Notes under the pieces: model-generated | The model's database searches: none | What the model saw: only the letters and a program-made list of their open reading frames with translations | What the model was told of the DNA's origin: nothing | In this document: piece by piece, positions 1 to 9,397 of the stretch | Layout of the letters: each line of letters opens with the position of its first letter | How positions within the stretch are numbered: position 1 is the stretch's first letter | Made by a program: the position numbers and the translations under genes | Assembly (NCBI RefSeq): GCF_024970185.1 | Contig: NZ_CP103965.1 | Location: 5,165,001 to 5,229,000, forward strand | Direction: 5' to 3' | Origin: Pseudomonas sp. N3-W | GTDB taxonomy: Bacteria; Pseudomonadota; Gammaproteobacteria; Pseudomonadales; Pseudomonadaceae | Length of the DNA stretch: 64,000 nt

Positions 1-205
1 GGATTTTCCCGGCGGACACCGGCGCGACGACGATGGCGTACGGGTTCTGGTCGCCGTTGTCCGGCACCGTGGACGTCAGGGTCAGGTGCTTGTGAATATT
101 CTGCAGAAAACCTTGCGGCTCATCGGCCTGTGCCGAACCAAAGACGCACAGCGTGGCCAGCACCGCGATGCCTTTGCCAAGGCGCGGAAAGTTCAAATGT
201 GTCAT
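1..205 (-). CDS. Secreted protein, 3' part outside window
   Basis: The reading frame starts at the ATG at 205 and runs off the left edge, so only about 68 residues are seen. It has a good AGGAG ribosome site 7 bases upstream. The N-terminus is a typical Sec signal peptide: a basic start, a hydrophobic stretch ending in GSAQA, then the mature part beginning DEPQG. The visible mature part has no motif I can assign with confidence. It lies downstream of the OprB-type porin on the same strand with an 83-bp gap and may share its transcript. Proteins with this type of start downstream of porins are often periplasmic beta-propeller proteins, but that is only a guess here. Confidence 0.75.
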   Translation of the reverse strand, partial: MTHLNFPRLGKGIAVLATLCVFGSAQADEPQGFLQNIHKHLTLTSTVPDNGDQNPYAIVVAPVSAGKI

Positions 206-288
206 GCAATACTCCTGATATCTCGAACTCGGCAGGACCCGTGGGTCAGGGGCCGATTCATTTGTTCCCGGCTTAAGCGTTCACACCG

Positions 289-1794
289 CTACAGCGTGAT
301 GTTGGTGCGCAAGCCCCAGACAAAGGTGTTGCCGAGTCGCTGAGTCGGGTCGTTCGGGTTCTGCCCCGCGCCTGGATTGAGCGTGTATTGAATGTCCGGT
401 TGCAGTTGCCACCATGGGGTCAACTGGTACTGGTAGGTCGCTTCGACGTAGGTCTCGCCGTGACGCTGGCGGTTGCCGGCATCGGCATCCAGCCCGCTGG
501 CATAATTGCTGACCCTGGCGTAACCCATGCCCAGGTTGACCGTATCGGTATCACGTCCGGCAAAAGGCGCCGTCAGGCTGACGCCGGCGTTGGCACTGAA
601 ACCGATCAGGTTGCGATCACCCGGTGCGCCCATGACACGGGCAAACACGCCCAGCGCTTGCGGGCTGTCGTCGGCCTTGCGCCAGACCATCTGGTCCGCC
701 ACGGCGTAGACGCTGTAGTCACCCTTGTGCTCGGCCGGATTGCCGCTGCTGGCCGGATCGGCAAGCGAAAGCCCGTCGGCGTCGTAACGCTGATCGGCGA
801 ACTTCTCATTGTTGTACCAGGCGCCAAGCTTGTAGGTGCCCGGCAGACCGTTTTTGCCACCGGTATCCAGTTGCCCGACCGAAGGCTGATTGACGCCGTA
901 CTGCAACTCGCCGATGAACATCGCACCGTCGTGGGTGTTGAAGTTGGTGCCGTGGGCGTTCGCCCGTTGTGGATCGCCCACGTTCGTACCGGCCGGGTTA
1001 CCGTCGTATACGCCACCGAGAACGGTCAGTTCATCGGTCAGGTGAGCGCGCAGACGCACACCCAATGCGGACAGCGGGTAGGCAGGGCCGCCGGCTGGCA
1101 TGTCGTAGGAAGGCACGGCCGGCCAGCCGAACATGGTGTTGACGAAGGTACCGGCGTACTGACTGACCATGAACTCCTGGTCGATACTTTGCTGGCCGGC
1201 GCGGATATCCAGCGCGTCATCGAGGAATTTCTGCTGGTACCACGCCTCCCACAGACGGGTGCCGGTGTCCGCTTCGATGCCGCTGGCGGTTTGAATGCTG
1301 CCGAGGTTGTTCTGGCTCAGGTTGCGGCCGTGCACATTCACCGCGCTGACGTTGAGGGAGCCGCCCGCCAGGCCGAAGGCCTTCAGGGTGTCGAGTTTCA
1401 GCGTCATGGTCGTCAGGCCGTCATAGGCCCCGCCGCGCTTCAAACCACCGTTGGCGTTGTTCAGGTATTCGCTGGTTTCCGTCAGACCGAGGGTCACACC
1501 GTAGCCTGCCAGGACGGAACGCAAACCGCCGATATCACCGAGCATGTTTTGACGGGTCCAGAACCCGGTCCACTGATCGGCGGGCGCGGCCTTGATGGTC
1601 AGATCCGCTTCAGGCAGATCAGCCGGGTTGACGTCATCGGCCGCTGCGGATTGCGCTGCAAACGTCGGGCTGATCCAGGCGCAGGCGAACGCACAGGCGA
1701 TGGCCGTCGCGAGGCCTGTCTTGCGGGCTGAAAATGAATTGGACCGGGTTATTGTTCGGTATTGTTTTGATCGGTGGAAAGACATCGCCCGCAT
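289..1794 (-). CDS. Carbohydrate-selective porin, OprB family
   Basis: A 501-residue outer membrane beta-barrel protein of the OprB family, which passes glucose and other sugars through the outer membrane. The N-terminal extension is long and basic and is followed by a hydrophobic segment ending in SPTFA, so cleavage is likely near residue 46. The mature part has family features such as the WTGFWTRQNMLGD stretch, many amphipathic beta strands, and a C-terminal strand ending in a hydrophobic residue (TNITL). The ATG at 1794 is preferred because GGAG lies 6 bases upstream; an in-frame ATG at 1785 has poorer spacing. A Fur-box-like site lies about 85 bp upstream. The substrate cannot be told from sequence. 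Confidence 0.9.
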   Translation of the reverse strand: MRAMSFHRSKQYRTITRSNSFSARKTGLATAIACAFACAWISPTFAAQSAAADDVNPADLPEADLTIKAAPADQWTGFWTRQNMLGDIGGLRSVLAGYGVTLGLTETSEYLNNANGGLKRGGAYDGLTTMTLKLDTLKAFGLAGGSLNVSAVNVHGRNLSQNNLGSIQTASGIEADTGTRLWEAWYQQKFLDDALDIRAGQQSIDQEFMVSQYAGTFVNTMFGWPAVPSYDMPAGGPAYPLSALGVRLRAHLTDELTVLGGVYDGNPAGTNVGDPQRANAHGTNFNTHDGAMFIGELQYGVNQPSVGQLDTGGKNGLPGTYKLGAWYNNEKFADQRYDADGLSLADPASSGNPAEHKGDYSVYAVADQMVWRKADDSPQALGVFARVMGAPGDRNLIGFSANAGVSLTAPFAGRDTDTVNLGMGYARVSNYASGLDADAGNRQRHGETYVEATYQYQLTPWWQLQPDIQYTLNPGAGQNPNDPTQRLGNTFVWGLRTNITL

Positions 1795-1877
1795 CTATAG
1801 CTCCGTATCCCCTGGCCTGCCTGCGCCCTGCACCACCTCTTGGCGGGTGGTAGTCAAAGCGAGGCATGCATGAGAAT

Positions 1878-1896
1878 AATAATGAGAATGACTATC
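1878..1896 (-). promoter_or_regulatory. Candidate Fur box upstream of the OprB-type porin
   Basis: The plus-strand sequence AATAATGAGAATGACTATC matches the 19-bp Fur consensus GATAATGATAATCATTATC at 15 of 19 positions by my count. It lies 84 bp upstream of the porin start, a suitable place for an operator. I see no convincing -35/-10 pair close by. The link to iron control is inferred from the match alone. Confidence 0.55.
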
Positions 1897-2153
1897 GAAA
1901 ACGCGCGAATATTAGGCACCGGCCCTTTTAAATACAATTTGTTTCAGATGACACTTTTTTCATGTTGGAGAGGCGGGATTTTTGCGCGTTCTCAGCAGGC
2001 TTGGAGACTGTCGGCCGAGCAGGCGACAGGTCTCAATGCTGTCGCATCAGACCTGCACAGACGTTGCGCTGGGGCGGGTTTTGTATTTTGGGGGGAGATA
2101 CAGGACGAGGCACGTTGACGTACACCGCCACTTGCGCGCTCTGATTTTTAGGC
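1897..2153. other. Intergenic stretch, no gene seen
   Basis: Together with the Fur-like site and the tRNA terminator this makes up the 420-bp gap between the porin and tRNA-Lys. Short open frames occur but none has a ribosome site or a recognisable product. The part around 1900-1965 is AT-rich and probably holds the distal porin promoter region. Confidence 0.5.
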
Positions 2154-2200
2154 AAAAAAAAACCCGGAAATCCTCACTTTCGTGGGCCTTCCGGATTTTC
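2154..2200 (-). terminator. Terminator of tRNA-Lys
   Basis: Read on the minus strand, CCGGAA pairs with TTCCGG around an inner CCCAC/GTGAGG stem with a GAAA loop, followed by eight T residues. It lies 17 bp past the tRNA 3' end. Confidence 0.85.
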
Positions 2201-2216
2201 TAAACTGCTATAAAAA

Positions 2217-2292
2217 TGGTGGGTCGTGTGGGATTCGAACCTACGACCAATTGGTTAAAAGCCAACTGCTCTACCAACTGAGCTAACGACCC
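2217..2292 (-). tRNA. tRNA-Lys (anticodon TTT)
   Basis: A 76-base cloverleaf read on the minus strand. The acceptor stem GGGTCGT pairs with ACGACCC, the D-arm holds AGCTCAGTTGGTAGAGC, the anticodon loop is CTTTTAA, and the T-arm holds GGTTCGAATCC. The 3' CCA is encoded (2217-2219). It sits just downstream of queC. The lysine TTT anticodon is not a queuosine target, so the neighbourhood with queC is positional only. Confidence 0.98.
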
Positions 2293-2309
2293 GCTGTGTG
2301 GTGGCGCGT

Positions 2310-2337
2310 ATAATACTGATTTTTAAGGACTATTCAA
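2310..2337 (-). promoter_or_regulatory. Sigma-70 promoter of tRNA-Lys
   Basis: On the minus strand TTGAAT (2332-2337) and TATTAT (2310-2315) are separated by 16 bp. The bases between the -10 and the tRNA are GC-rich (CGCGCC), as in stringently controlled stable-RNA promoters. This lets the tRNA be made independently of queC. Confidence 0.65.
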
Positions 2338-2355
2338 CACTTAATTTGAAATAAA

Positions 2356-3048
2356 TCAAAAATAAGGTGTTGGGTCACTCACACCGGCTGCCGCAAAGCC
2401 TTCTGCACGCAGTCTGCAGCTGTCACATTTGCCGCACGCATGGCCATTATCGTCGGCCTGATAGCAGGAAACAGTCAGCCCATAATCAACGCCCAGCTTC
2501 ACACCAGCCTGGACGATCTGTGCCTTGCTCATGTTTTGCAGCGGCGCCTGGATACGGAAACCATTGCCCTCGACACCGGCCTTGGTCGCCAGATTGGCCA
2601 TGCGCTCGAAGGCTTCGACGAATTCTGGACGGCAATCCGGGTAACCGGAGTAATCCACCGCATTCACACCAATGAAGATGTCACGGGCGCCGAGCACTTC
2701 GGCCCAGCCCAATGCCAGGGACAGAAACACGGTGTTGCGTGCGGGCACATAAGTCACCGGGATGCCTTCGCTCGGAGCCTCTGGCACGTCAATGGAGCTG
2801 TCAGTCAATGCCGAGCCACCGATGCCGTCGAGGTTCAGGCCGATCACCTTGTGCTCGATCACACCCAAGTCACGAGCCACACGCTCGGCAGCATGCAGTT
2901 CGGCGCGATGGCGCTGACCGTAGTCGAAGCTCATGGTGTAGCAGCGATAGCCTTCAGCGCGAGCCATGGCCACCACTGTCGCCGAGTCCAGGCCACCGGA
3001 CAGCAGGATCACTGCACGTTTTTCAGTGGTATTCAGTTGTTCAGTCAT
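2356..3048 (-). CDS. queC: 7-cyano-7-deazaguanine synthase QueC
   Basis: QueC turns 7-carboxy-7-deazaguanine into preQ0, using ATP and ammonia, in the queuosine tRNA modification pathway. The 230-residue product has the PP-loop motif SGGLDSAT near residue 16 and the C-terminal zinc-binding cysteines in [17 protein letters not shown]. The start at 3048 (MTEQLN) fits the family length; the open frame extends further upstream but into queE. The queE stop lies 1 bp upstream, so the two genes are surely co-transcribed. Confidence 0.96.
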   Translation of the reverse strand: MTEQLNTTEKRAVILLSGGLDSATVVAMARAEGYRCYTMSFDYGQRHRAELHAAERVARDLGVIEHKVIGLNLDGIGGSALTDSSIDVPEAPSEGIPVTYVPARNTVFLSLALGWAEVLGARDIFIGVNAVDYSGYPDCRPEFVEAFERMANLATKAGVEGNGFRIQAPLQNMSKAQIVQAGVKLGVDYGLTVSCYQADDNGHACGKCDSCRLRAEGFAAAGVSDPTPYF

Positions 3049-3049
3049 C

Positions 3050-3697
3050 TCAGCGCCCCGGCTCGTCATTCCAAAGATATTTATGCAACTGCAATTGCAG
3101 GCGTACTGGCAGGTTGTCCGCCACCACCCAGTCAGCCAGGTCCCGTGCATTCAGGTCGTGGTGACTCGGCGAAAACAGCACTTCGCCGGCACGTCGCTCA
3201 AGACCGTACTGGATCAGCTTGGACACGGCCCAGTCATAGTCTTCCCGGGAGCAGATGACGAATTTCACCTGATCATTCGGCGTCAGCAGTTCGATATTCT
3301 CGTAGCGATTACGGTGTGCTTCTTTTGAACCCGGGGTTTTCAAGTCGACAACGCGACTGACCCGCGAATCGACGGCCGAGATGTCCAGAGCCCCACTGGT
3401 TTCCAGTGACACTTCGTAACCGGCGTCGCACAACTGCTTTAGCAATGGGATGGCGTTGGGTTGGGCCAGCGGCTCGCCGCCGGTCACACAGACGTAACGC
3501 GGGCGAAAACCGGCCACTTGCTCGAGTATGTCGTCGAGTGAGCGCACCGTGCCGCCACTGAAGGCGTAGGCACTGTCGCAGTATTGGCAACGCAATGGGC
3601 AACCGGTCAGGCGCACAAAAACAGTGGGCAGCCCGGCAGTCCGCGTTTCCCCCTGCAAAGAGTAGAAAACTTCGGTGATTCTCAATGTGTCTTGCAT
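3050..3697 (-). CDS. queE: 7-carboxy-7-deazaguanine synthase QueE
   Basis: A radical SAM enzyme that contracts the ring of 6-carboxytetrahydropterin to 7-carboxy-7-deazaguanine, the step before QueC. The 215-residue protein has the CPLRCQYC motif (CxxxCxxC) for the 4Fe-4S cluster and the VTGGEPL motif of radical SAM enzymes. The ATG at 3697 (MQDTLRITE) is chosen; a GTG three codons upstream is possible, and neither has a strong ribosome site. It heads the queE-queC pair, with a bidirectional terminator separating it from cpoB. Confidence 0.95.
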   Translation of the reverse strand: MQDTLRITEVFYSLQGETRTAGLPTVFVRLTGCPLRCQYCDSAYAFSGGTVRSLDDILEQVAGFRPRYVCVTGGEPLAQPNAIPLLKQLCDAGYEVSLETSGALDISAVDSRVSRVVDLKTPGSKEAHRNRYENIELLTPNDQVKFVICSREDYDWAVSKLIQYGLERRAGEVLFSPSHHDLNARDLADWVVADNLPVRLQLQLHKYLWNDEPGR

Positions 3698-3818
3698 AGT
3701 CGCCACGGGCGTAACAGCTAAACAGGCTGTCCGCCTCCGTCAGGCACTTCAAGGAACCTCGCCAACGCGCAGATCCCAAAAAGCGGTGTTTCAGAAAAAG
3801 GGCGTGAATTCTAACGAA

Positions 3819-3843
3819 AAAACCCGCGACAAGCGCGGGTTTC
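3819..3843. terminator. Bidirectional terminator between cpoB and queE
   Basis: The arms AACCCGCG and CGCGGGTT flank a 5-base loop and have A-rich and T-rich flanks on both sides. It terminates the tol-pal-cpoB operon on the minus strand, since cpoB ends 22 bp before it. Confidence 0.85.
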
Positions 3844-3864
3844 TTCAAAACGGGTCAAACAGGC

Positions 3865-4698
3865 TTACATGCGCTGCAAATCGCGCTGGGCCAGCTGCGC
3901 GGCGGAAGTGCCCGGATATTGGGACACTACCTGTTGCAGAATACCTTTTACCTTGTCGGTATGACCAAGGCGGCGTTCTACGTCAGCCAGCTTGTACAGC
4001 GAATCAGGCACTTTGGCGTGCTTGGGGTACAGCTGCGAAACCTTGGCAAACGCCTGACCTGCACCTTGCAGATCGCCTTTGGCCAAGTTGACTTCGCCCA
4101 ACCAGTACTGGGCGTTGCCCGCGTATTGGCTGTTCGGGTATTTGCGCAGGAAAGCGGCGAAGGCCTGGCTGGCCTTGTCGAAGTCCTTGGCTTTGATCAG
4201 GTCGAAGGCAGCATCGTAATAGAGCTTTTCCTTCGCCGGATCACCCGGTTCGCTGCTCGCGGCCGGGGCTTGGGCGGCTACCGCTCCTGCACCTGCTGCT
4301 GCACTGGGGGCATTGAGGTTGCCACCAGTGGAAGAATTATCAGGAGTCGCGGCTGGTGCAACGCCGGTTCCTATGCGCCGATCAAGATCCTGGTATCGCT
4401 CCAGGTTTTCCTGCTTCATGCGCGCTACATCATTTTGCAGAACTTCGATCACACCCTGTTGACGCGAGATCTGCTCCTGCATTTGTTGCAGTTGGTTGAA
4501 CAGCTCGCCCTGTGCCGAGACAGGGGCCGAAACCCCTCCCCCGGCATAGGCGCCGTTCGTACCGTAACCCGCAGGCGGATAACTGCTCCCGCTATTGTTA
4601 TAACCGGAGTTGTCATCGACCACAGGAACCGCAGCCCACACCGCAAGCGGTGCGAGACTGAGAGCCAGAACAGTTACAGCACGACGGCACGTTCGCAT
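3865..4698 (-). CDS. cpoB: Cell division coordinator CpoB (YbgF)
   Basis: A periplasmic protein that links peptidoglycan synthesis with Tol-Pal driven outer membrane constriction. The 277-residue protein has a signal peptide ending in VWA, a Gly/Tyr/Ser-rich linker, a coiled-coil segment (about residues 64-112: LFNQLQQMQEQISRQQ), an Ala/Pro linker, and a C-terminal TPR region with three repeats starting near KLYYDAAFDLI. It is the last gene of the Tol-Pal operon and starts 6 bp after pal. Confidence 0.94.
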   Translation of the reverse strand: MRTCRRAVTVLALSLAPLAVWAAVPVVDDNSGYNNSGSSYPPAGYGTNGAYAGGGVSAPVSAQGELFNQLQQMQEQISRQQGVIEVLQNDVARMKQENLERYQDLDRRIGTGVAPAATPDNSSTGGNLNAPSAAAGAGAVAAQAPAASSEPGDPAKEKLYYDAAFDLIKAKDFDKASQAFAAFLRKYPNSQYAGNAQYWLGEVNLAKGDLQGAGQAFAKVSQLYPKHAKVPDSLYKLADVERRLGHTDKVKGILQQVVSQYPGTSAAQLAQRDLQRM

Positions 4699-4704
4699 GA
4701 CGAA

Positions 4705-5202
4705 TTACTTACGCAGTTCGACGCGACGGTTTTGAGCCCAGGACTGCTCGTCGTTGCCGGTAGCAACTGGACGCTCTTCGCCGTAGGAAACCAGTTCCAG
4801 CTGAGCTGGGGAAACACCTTGCAGTACCAGGTAGCGCTGAACGGCTTTCGCACGACGCTCGCCCAGTGCCATGTTGTACTCACGAGTACCACGTTCGTCG
4901 GTGTTGCCTTCCAGAACAACGCGAGCGCCGTTTGCTTTCAGGTCTTTGGCGTGAACGTCCAGAGCGCGCATGGCTTCTGGCTTCAGGTCCGAGCTGTCGT
5001 ATTCGAAGTAGAAGGTGGTGATTGCGCGCAGAGCAGCTTCTTCGCTCAGGGAACCGTCAACGGCACCAGTGTTTGCGCCGTAACCAGCGTTTGGATCAAC
5101 AGCGCCTTGACCGGCGTTGTCGCCGCCTTTGGACGAGCAACCTACAGCTACAGCCATGGCCAGAGCCAGCGCAGCAAATTTACCAAACTTCAGCATTTCC
5201 AT
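4705..5202 (-). CDS. pal: Peptidoglycan-associated lipoprotein Pal (OprL)
   Basis: An outer membrane lipoprotein that holds the envelope layers together by binding peptidoglycan and TolB. The 165-residue protein has a lipobox AVGC near residue 22, a flexible Gly/Asn-rich linker, and an OmpA-like domain with the [10 protein letters not shown] stretch that binds diaminopimelate. A purine-rich region ahead of the ATG (AGGAGTTTCACG) gives a good ribosome site. It is separated by 52 bp from tolB. Confidence 0.97.
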   Translation of the reverse strand: MEMLKFGKFAALALAMAVAVGCSSKGGDNAGQGAVDPNAGYGANTGAVDGSLSEEAALRAITTFYFEYDSSDLKPEAMRALDVHAKDLKANGARVVLEGNTDERGTREYNMALGERRAKAVQRYLVLQGVSPAQLELVSYGEERPVATGNDEQSWAQNRRVELRK

Positions 5203-5254
5203 CGTGAAACTCCTAATGAACCCCAGTGTGTTAAGTAAAACGTGTAGCGCCGCG

Positions 5255-6556
5255 TCAGTTCAGGTAAGGGGACCAGGAAGGTTCTCTGACTTCGCCTTGA
5301 GCGGTAGGAAGCGGGAGCCTTACGCGTCCATTAATGGACACGAGCATCAAGACTCCCCGGCCCTGCTGGCGGGTGGCGTAGATTACCATGGTGCCGTTGG
5401 GCGCAACAGTAGGCGACTCGTCCAGAGTGCTATCAGTTAGGATTTTTACGCTGCCGCGCTGCAAATCCTGGGCTGCCACCTTGAAATTAGTGAAGCCGTC
5501 CTGGCGGTGAATCATCACCAGGGTCTTTTCGTCAGCCGAAAGCTTGGGGTTGGCGTTGTAGTTACCAATAAAGGTCACACGTTCCGCACCGCCGCCACCG
5601 ACGCTGGTTTTGTAGATTTGCGGCTTGCCGCCACGGTCGGAGGTGAAGTAGATGGTCGAACCATCCTTGCCCCAGAACGGTTCGGTGTTGATGCCGGGAC
5701 CGGCAGTCACACGAGTGATCTGACGCGAACCCAGGTTCATCACATAAATGTCCGGGTTACCGTCTTTGGACAATACGAATGCCAGGCGATTGCCATCCGG
5801 CGACCAGGCTGGCGCGCCATTGAGGCCTTCGAAGTTGGTGATCTGCTCACGGCGACCGGTGTCGATGTTCTGCATGAAGATCCGTGGACGCTTCTGCTCG
5901 AACGAAACATAGGCGATGCGTTTGCCATCGGGGGCGAAACGCGGCGACAGGATCGGCTCGCGCGATTGCAGCAGGGTCACGGCGCGGGCACCGTCGTAGT
6001 CCGAACGTTGCAGCGTGTAACGAGTGTTTTTCTCGGAGAAGCGCTCGGCGGTCACATACAGCAGACGCGTCGAGAATGCACCTTTGATACCGGTGAGTTT
6101 TTCAAACGACTGGTCCGCGATGAAGTGCGCCATGTCACGCAGTTGCTCGACACTACCCGACACGCTACCGGCCAGCACTTGCTGCTCGGTCGCGACGTTG
6201 AACAGAGCGTATTGCACCTGCAGGCGACCGCCCGCCGGAACAATGCTGCCGACCATGACGTACTGGGCACTCAGTGCCTTCCAGTCACGGAAGATGATTT
6301 CGCTGGCCTGGGTCGGCTGGCTGATCATGTTCTGCTTTGGAATCGGCGAGTAGTAACCCGAGTTGCGCAGGTCATTGCCGATGATTTCAGCCATGTCGTC
6401 CGGCAGCACGGTGCCGCCCTGGAAACCGAACGGTACGACGGCGATCGGGGTCGCCCGATCACTGCCGCTGGTAACCAGAATGTTTTTTTCATCCGCCGCC
6501 GCTATCCCTGCCAGGCAGCAAATAACGACAAGCATTCCTCGAAGAAGGTTTCTCAC
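5255..6556 (-). CDS. tolB: Tol-Pal translocation protein TolB
   Basis: A periplasmic protein that relays between TolA and Pal. The 433-residue protein has a signal peptide (cleavage likely after AAA near residue 21), an N-terminal alpha/beta domain, and a six-bladed beta-propeller with repeated [14 protein letters not shown] motifs. Its ATG overlaps the tolA stop by 4 bp, so translation is coupled. Confidence 0.97.
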   Translation of the reverse strand: MRNLLRGMLVVICCLAGIAAADEKNILVTSGSDRATPIAVVPFGFQGGTVLPDDMAEIIGNDLRNSGYYSPIPKQNMISQPTQASEIIFRDWKALSAQYVMVGSIVPAGGRLQVQYALFNVATEQQVLAGSVSGSVEQLRDMAHFIADQSFEKLTGIKGAFSTRLLYVTAERFSEKNTRYTLQRSDYDGARAVTLLQSREPILSPRFAPDGKRIAYVSFEQKRPRIFMQNIDTGRREQITNFEGLNGAPAWSPDGNRLAFVLSKDGNPDIYVMNLGSRQITRVTAGPGINTEPFWGKDGSTIYFTSDRGGKPQIYKTSVGGGGAERVTFIGNYNANPKLSADEKTLVMIHRQDGFTNFKVAAQDLQRGSVKILTDSTLDESPTVAPNGTMVIYATRQQGRGVLMLVSINGRVRLPLPTAQGEVREPSWSPYLN

Positions 6557-7632
6557 AAGGCTAGATCCTCAGGTGTGAATGTCATCTTGAATGAACGATA
6601 CGGAGCAAAATCGCTCGGCTTCATTCCCTGCATTTCTGTCAAACGTCCAATATTCTTGACCGCAGCCACGGCTGACGCGTCAAACGGACCGTCGCCACTG
6701 GACTTGAGCACGCTGACAGAAGTCACCGTACCGTCCGGCAACATGCCGATTTGCAACACGACCGACATACCCTTGCGTGCCGAAGGTGGACGAGCCCAAC
6801 CCTCTGCTGCACGAGAACGAATCAGGTCATCGAAACTACCCGCGACTTCGTCACCCTGCTCATCGGCCAAGGCCTGCTGGCGCTGCGGCGTGTCGGAAAG
6901 CAAATCTGCCAGGGCCTGAGCCTTTTTGTCCTCGGCGGATTTACGTGCCGCGTCCTGCGATTTTTTCTTCGCAGCATCGGCAGCAGCTTTCTTCTTCGCG
7001 TCTTCGGCGACTTTCTTCTTCGCCTCTTCAGCTTCAGCTTTCTTCTTGGCGTCTTCAGCGGCTTTCTTCTTCGCGTCTTCGACGATCTTTTTCTTCGCTT
7101 CGTCAGCGGCCGCTTTCTTGGCCTCTTCTTGCGCGGCTTCCTTGGCTTCTTCTTCAGCTTTCTTCTTGGCTATATCAGCCAATTGTTTCTGTTCTGCCTT
7201 TTTGGCTTCGGCGGTCTTCTTCGCGTCGTCGGCTTTCTTGGCTTCATCAGCCTTTTTCGCCTCGTCCGCTTTCTTCGACTCGTCGGCCTTCTTGGCTTCC
7301 TCGGCCTTTTGAGCCGCTTCTTCTTTCTTTTGTTCCGCAGCCTTCACCGCTTCCTGCTCGACCTTCTTCTGTTCCATCTGTTCGACTTCGGTTTGACGCG
7401 CAGCAGATTTCTGCGCTTCACCCGCAATCTTCTGATTGGTCTGGGTGGTCGCCCGACTTTTCGATTTCAGCTGGTACAGGGTCGCCTGGACAATCGGCTT
7501 GGCCGGCGGCAACTCAGGCGTCAGGGCAAAACTGACGAACAGCATGCCGAAAACCAGCACATGCAAGCCAATTGCCCAAACGCTAGGCCAGAAGTAGCTT
7601 TCCGAGGCTGTTGGCTCTCGTTGTTGCTGCAT
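6553..7632 (-). CDS. tolA: Tol-Pal system protein TolA
   Basis: An inner membrane protein that couples the TolQR motor to TolB and Pal. The 359-residue protein has one transmembrane helix near residues 18-37 and a long Ala/Lys/Glu-rich helical domain (about residues 65-245), made of degenerate repeats such as [13 protein letters not shown] globular C-terminal domain follows. The low-complexity domain produces Phe/Ser-rich open frames on the other strand, which are not genes. It overlaps tolR by 1 bp and tolB by 4 bp. Confidence 0.96.
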   Translation of the reverse strand: MQQQREPTASESYFWPSVWAIGLHVLVFGMLFVSFALTPELPPAKPIVQATLYQLKSKSRATTQTNQKIAGEAQKSAARQTEVEQMEQKKVEQEAVKAAEQKKEEAAQKAEEAKKADESKKADEAKKADEAKKADDAKKTAEAKKAEQKQLADIAKKKAEEEAKEAAQEEAKKAAADEAKKKIVEDAKKKAAEDAKKKAEAEEAKKKVAEDAKKKAAADAAKKKSQDAARKSAEDKKAQALADLLSDTPQRQQALADEQGDEVAGSFDDLIRSRAAEGWARPPSARKGMSVVLQIGMLPDGTVTSVSVLKSSGDGPFDASAVAAVKNIGRLTEMQGMKPSDFAPYRSFKMTFTPEDLAL

Positions 7633-8093
7633 CAGGGCGCCTCGGTAATCAAGCCAACATTCCCGACCCCGGCTTTCTGCAACCCGCCCATGGCACCCAT
7701 GACAGAGCCGTAATCAACGGACTTGTCGCCACGAATGAAGACCTGGGTGTGCTTGCCGCCTTCGTTGCCGACGCGAATGATCTTGGTCACCGCATCAGTC
7801 ATCTGCGGCAAGGTCATGGCCTTGTCCTGCTGCTTTTCGGTGTCGACTTCGCTGCCAAGGTTCCAGTAGTAGGTCTTGTCAGCCTTGATCGAAATGGTCA
7901 GGACCTGGGTGTTGTTGTCCTGCGGCAAGGCTTCGCTGGAAACCTTGGGCAGATCAACTTTCACGCCCTGATTGAGCATCGGCGCGGTCACCATGAAGAT
8001 GACCAGCAGTACCAGCATCACGTCGATGTAAGGCACCACGTTCATCTCGGCAACCGGCTTGCGCTTTTTGCGAGCTCGAGCGATTAAAGCCAT
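7632..8093 (-). CDS. tolR: Tol-Pal system protein TolR
   Basis: An ExbD-family inner membrane protein that forms the proton channel of the Tol motor together with TolQ. The 153-residue protein has one transmembrane helix near residues 22-42 with the conserved Asp in YIDVMLVLLVIFM, and a periplasmic domain after it. It starts 14 bp after tolQ. Confidence 0.96.
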   Translation of the reverse strand: MALIARARKKRKPVAEMNVVPYIDVMLVLLVIFMVTAPMLNQGVKVDLPKVSSEALPQDNNTQVLTISIKADKTYYWNLGSEVDTEKQQDKAMTLPQMTDAVTKIIRVGNEGGKHTQVFIRGDKSVDYGSVMGAMGGLQKAGVGNVGLITEAP

Positions 8094-8107
8094 TGGAAAA
8101 TACCTGC

Positions 8108-8803
8108 TTATTCTTCGCTGGTGTGCACTTTGCGGTGCAGGATCGCCTGGAATTCGTCGGCGAAGGTGTAGTAACGGCTCAGCAGGGTTTCACTGCGGGC
8201 AGAAAAACGGTTGTAAGCGATAACCGCAGGGATTGCCGCGAACAGGCCGATGGCGGTAGCCACCAGTGCTTCGGCGATACCCGGGGCCACAGTAGCCAGG
8301 GTCGCTTGCTGAGCAGTCGCCAGACCACGGAAGGAGTTCATGATGCCCCAGACCGTACCGAACAGACCGATGTACGGGCTGACGGAACCGACGGTGGCAA
8401 GGAACGGCAAGCTCTGCTCGAGCTTTTCTTCTTCGCGGGAGATGGCCACGCGCATGGCACGGGCCACGCCTTCCATGACCGCTTCCGGGTCAACGCCTGG
8501 CTGCTGACGCAGACGGGAGAACTCCTTGAAGCCGGCGCGGAAGATTTGTTCGACGCCCGAATCCGGATCAGGGTTGCTACCGGCCTGACGGTAGAGTTTG
8601 GACAGGTCGATACCGGACCAGAAGCGCTCTTCAAAGCTCTCCAGGGCACGTCGACCGGCACGTATCAGATTGCTACGCTGAAAAATCATGATCCATGAGG
8701 TCACCGATGCGGCTACCAGAATCAGCATTACCAACTGCACCACGACGCTGGCATTGCTGACCAGGCTCCACATGGAGGAATGGTCGACGACGTTAGCTTC
8801 CAC
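8108..8803 (-). CDS. tolQ: Tol-Pal system protein TolQ
   Basis: An ExbB/MotA-family inner membrane protein with three transmembrane helices. The 231-residue product shows the family stretch [20 protein letters not shown] and a third helix [23 protein letters not shown]. With TolR it converts proton flow into movement of TolA. Its start overlaps the ybgC stop by 11 bp. Confidence 0.97.
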   Translation of the reverse strand: MEANVVDHSSMWSLVSNASVVVQLVMLILVAASVTSWIMIFQRSNLIRAGRRALESFEERFWSGIDLSKLYRQAGSNPDPDSGVEQIFRAGFKEFSRLRQQPGVDPEAVMEGVARAMRVAISREEEKLEQSLPFLATVGSVSPYIGLFGTVWGIMNSFRGLATAQQATLATVAPGIAEALVATAIGLFAAIPAVIAYNRFSARSETLLSRYYTFADEFQAILHRKVHTSEE

Positions 8804-9260
8804 GCTTTATCTCCTGCTTTGAGTGTGTACCCGCGCCGCTCACGTCGGCAAAGGCCGCACGTAGAGCTTCGGGAATGGCCCGGGGTTTCAAACTGTTAGT
8901 GCGCACACAGGCCACCAAAAACTGCCCTTCACAGAGCAGCACATTATCCGTAGCCCGCCTGACCTGCTGTTTAAAGCGCAGGCTGACACGGTTCAATTCG
9001 ATTACTTCAGCGCTTACCAGCAACTCGTCGTCCAGTCGCGCCGGCGCGTGGTAACGCGCTTCGCTGGAGTGCACGACGAACAACAGGTCCTCCCCTGCAA
9101 GCTGGGATTGGGCAAAGCCCAGGTTCCGTAGCCGCTCGGTTCGAGCCCGTTCCATAAACTTGAGGTAATTAACGTAATACACGATGCCGCCGGCATCGGT
9201 GTCCTCGTAATAAACGCGACAACGATGTGCGAACGGCCCAAGCCCGTTTTGCGCGCGCAT
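8793..9260 (-). CDS. ybgC: Acyl-CoA thioesterase YbgC
   Basis: A cytoplasmic hot-dog fold thioesterase; it is the usual first gene of the tol-pal operon. The 155-residue protein carries the active-site motif [22 protein letters not shown] near residues 17-38 with the catalytic Asp. The 137 bp upstream to ruvB are likely to hold the operon promoter. Confidence 0.94.
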   Translation of the reverse strand: MRAQNGLGPFAHRCRVYYEDTDAGGIVYYVNYLKFMERARTERLRNLGFAQSQLAGEDLLFVVHSSEARYHAPARLDDELLVSAEVIELNRVSLRFKQQVRRATDNVLLCEGQFLVACVRTNSLKPRAIPEALRAAFADVSGAGTHSKQEIKRGS

Positions 9261-9397
9261 ACTCTAGTGCTTACTCCTCAGGTTGCCAATCCGGCCAGGC
9301 AACTGTTTTTCATTGTTCTGCGGCTTTCGAGTGAAAGATTCGTCATATGAGCCACTAGGACCACACATCCTGCGAATAAATCACCACGCAACGCTCA

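Noticed and set aside
14..343. A plus-strand frame at 86-343
   Set aside because: It overlaps the start of the secreted protein gene on the other strand and has no ribosome site.
6751..7713. Phe/Leu/Ser-rich frames opposite tolA
   Set aside because: They are products of the Ala/Lys low-complexity region read in the other strand.
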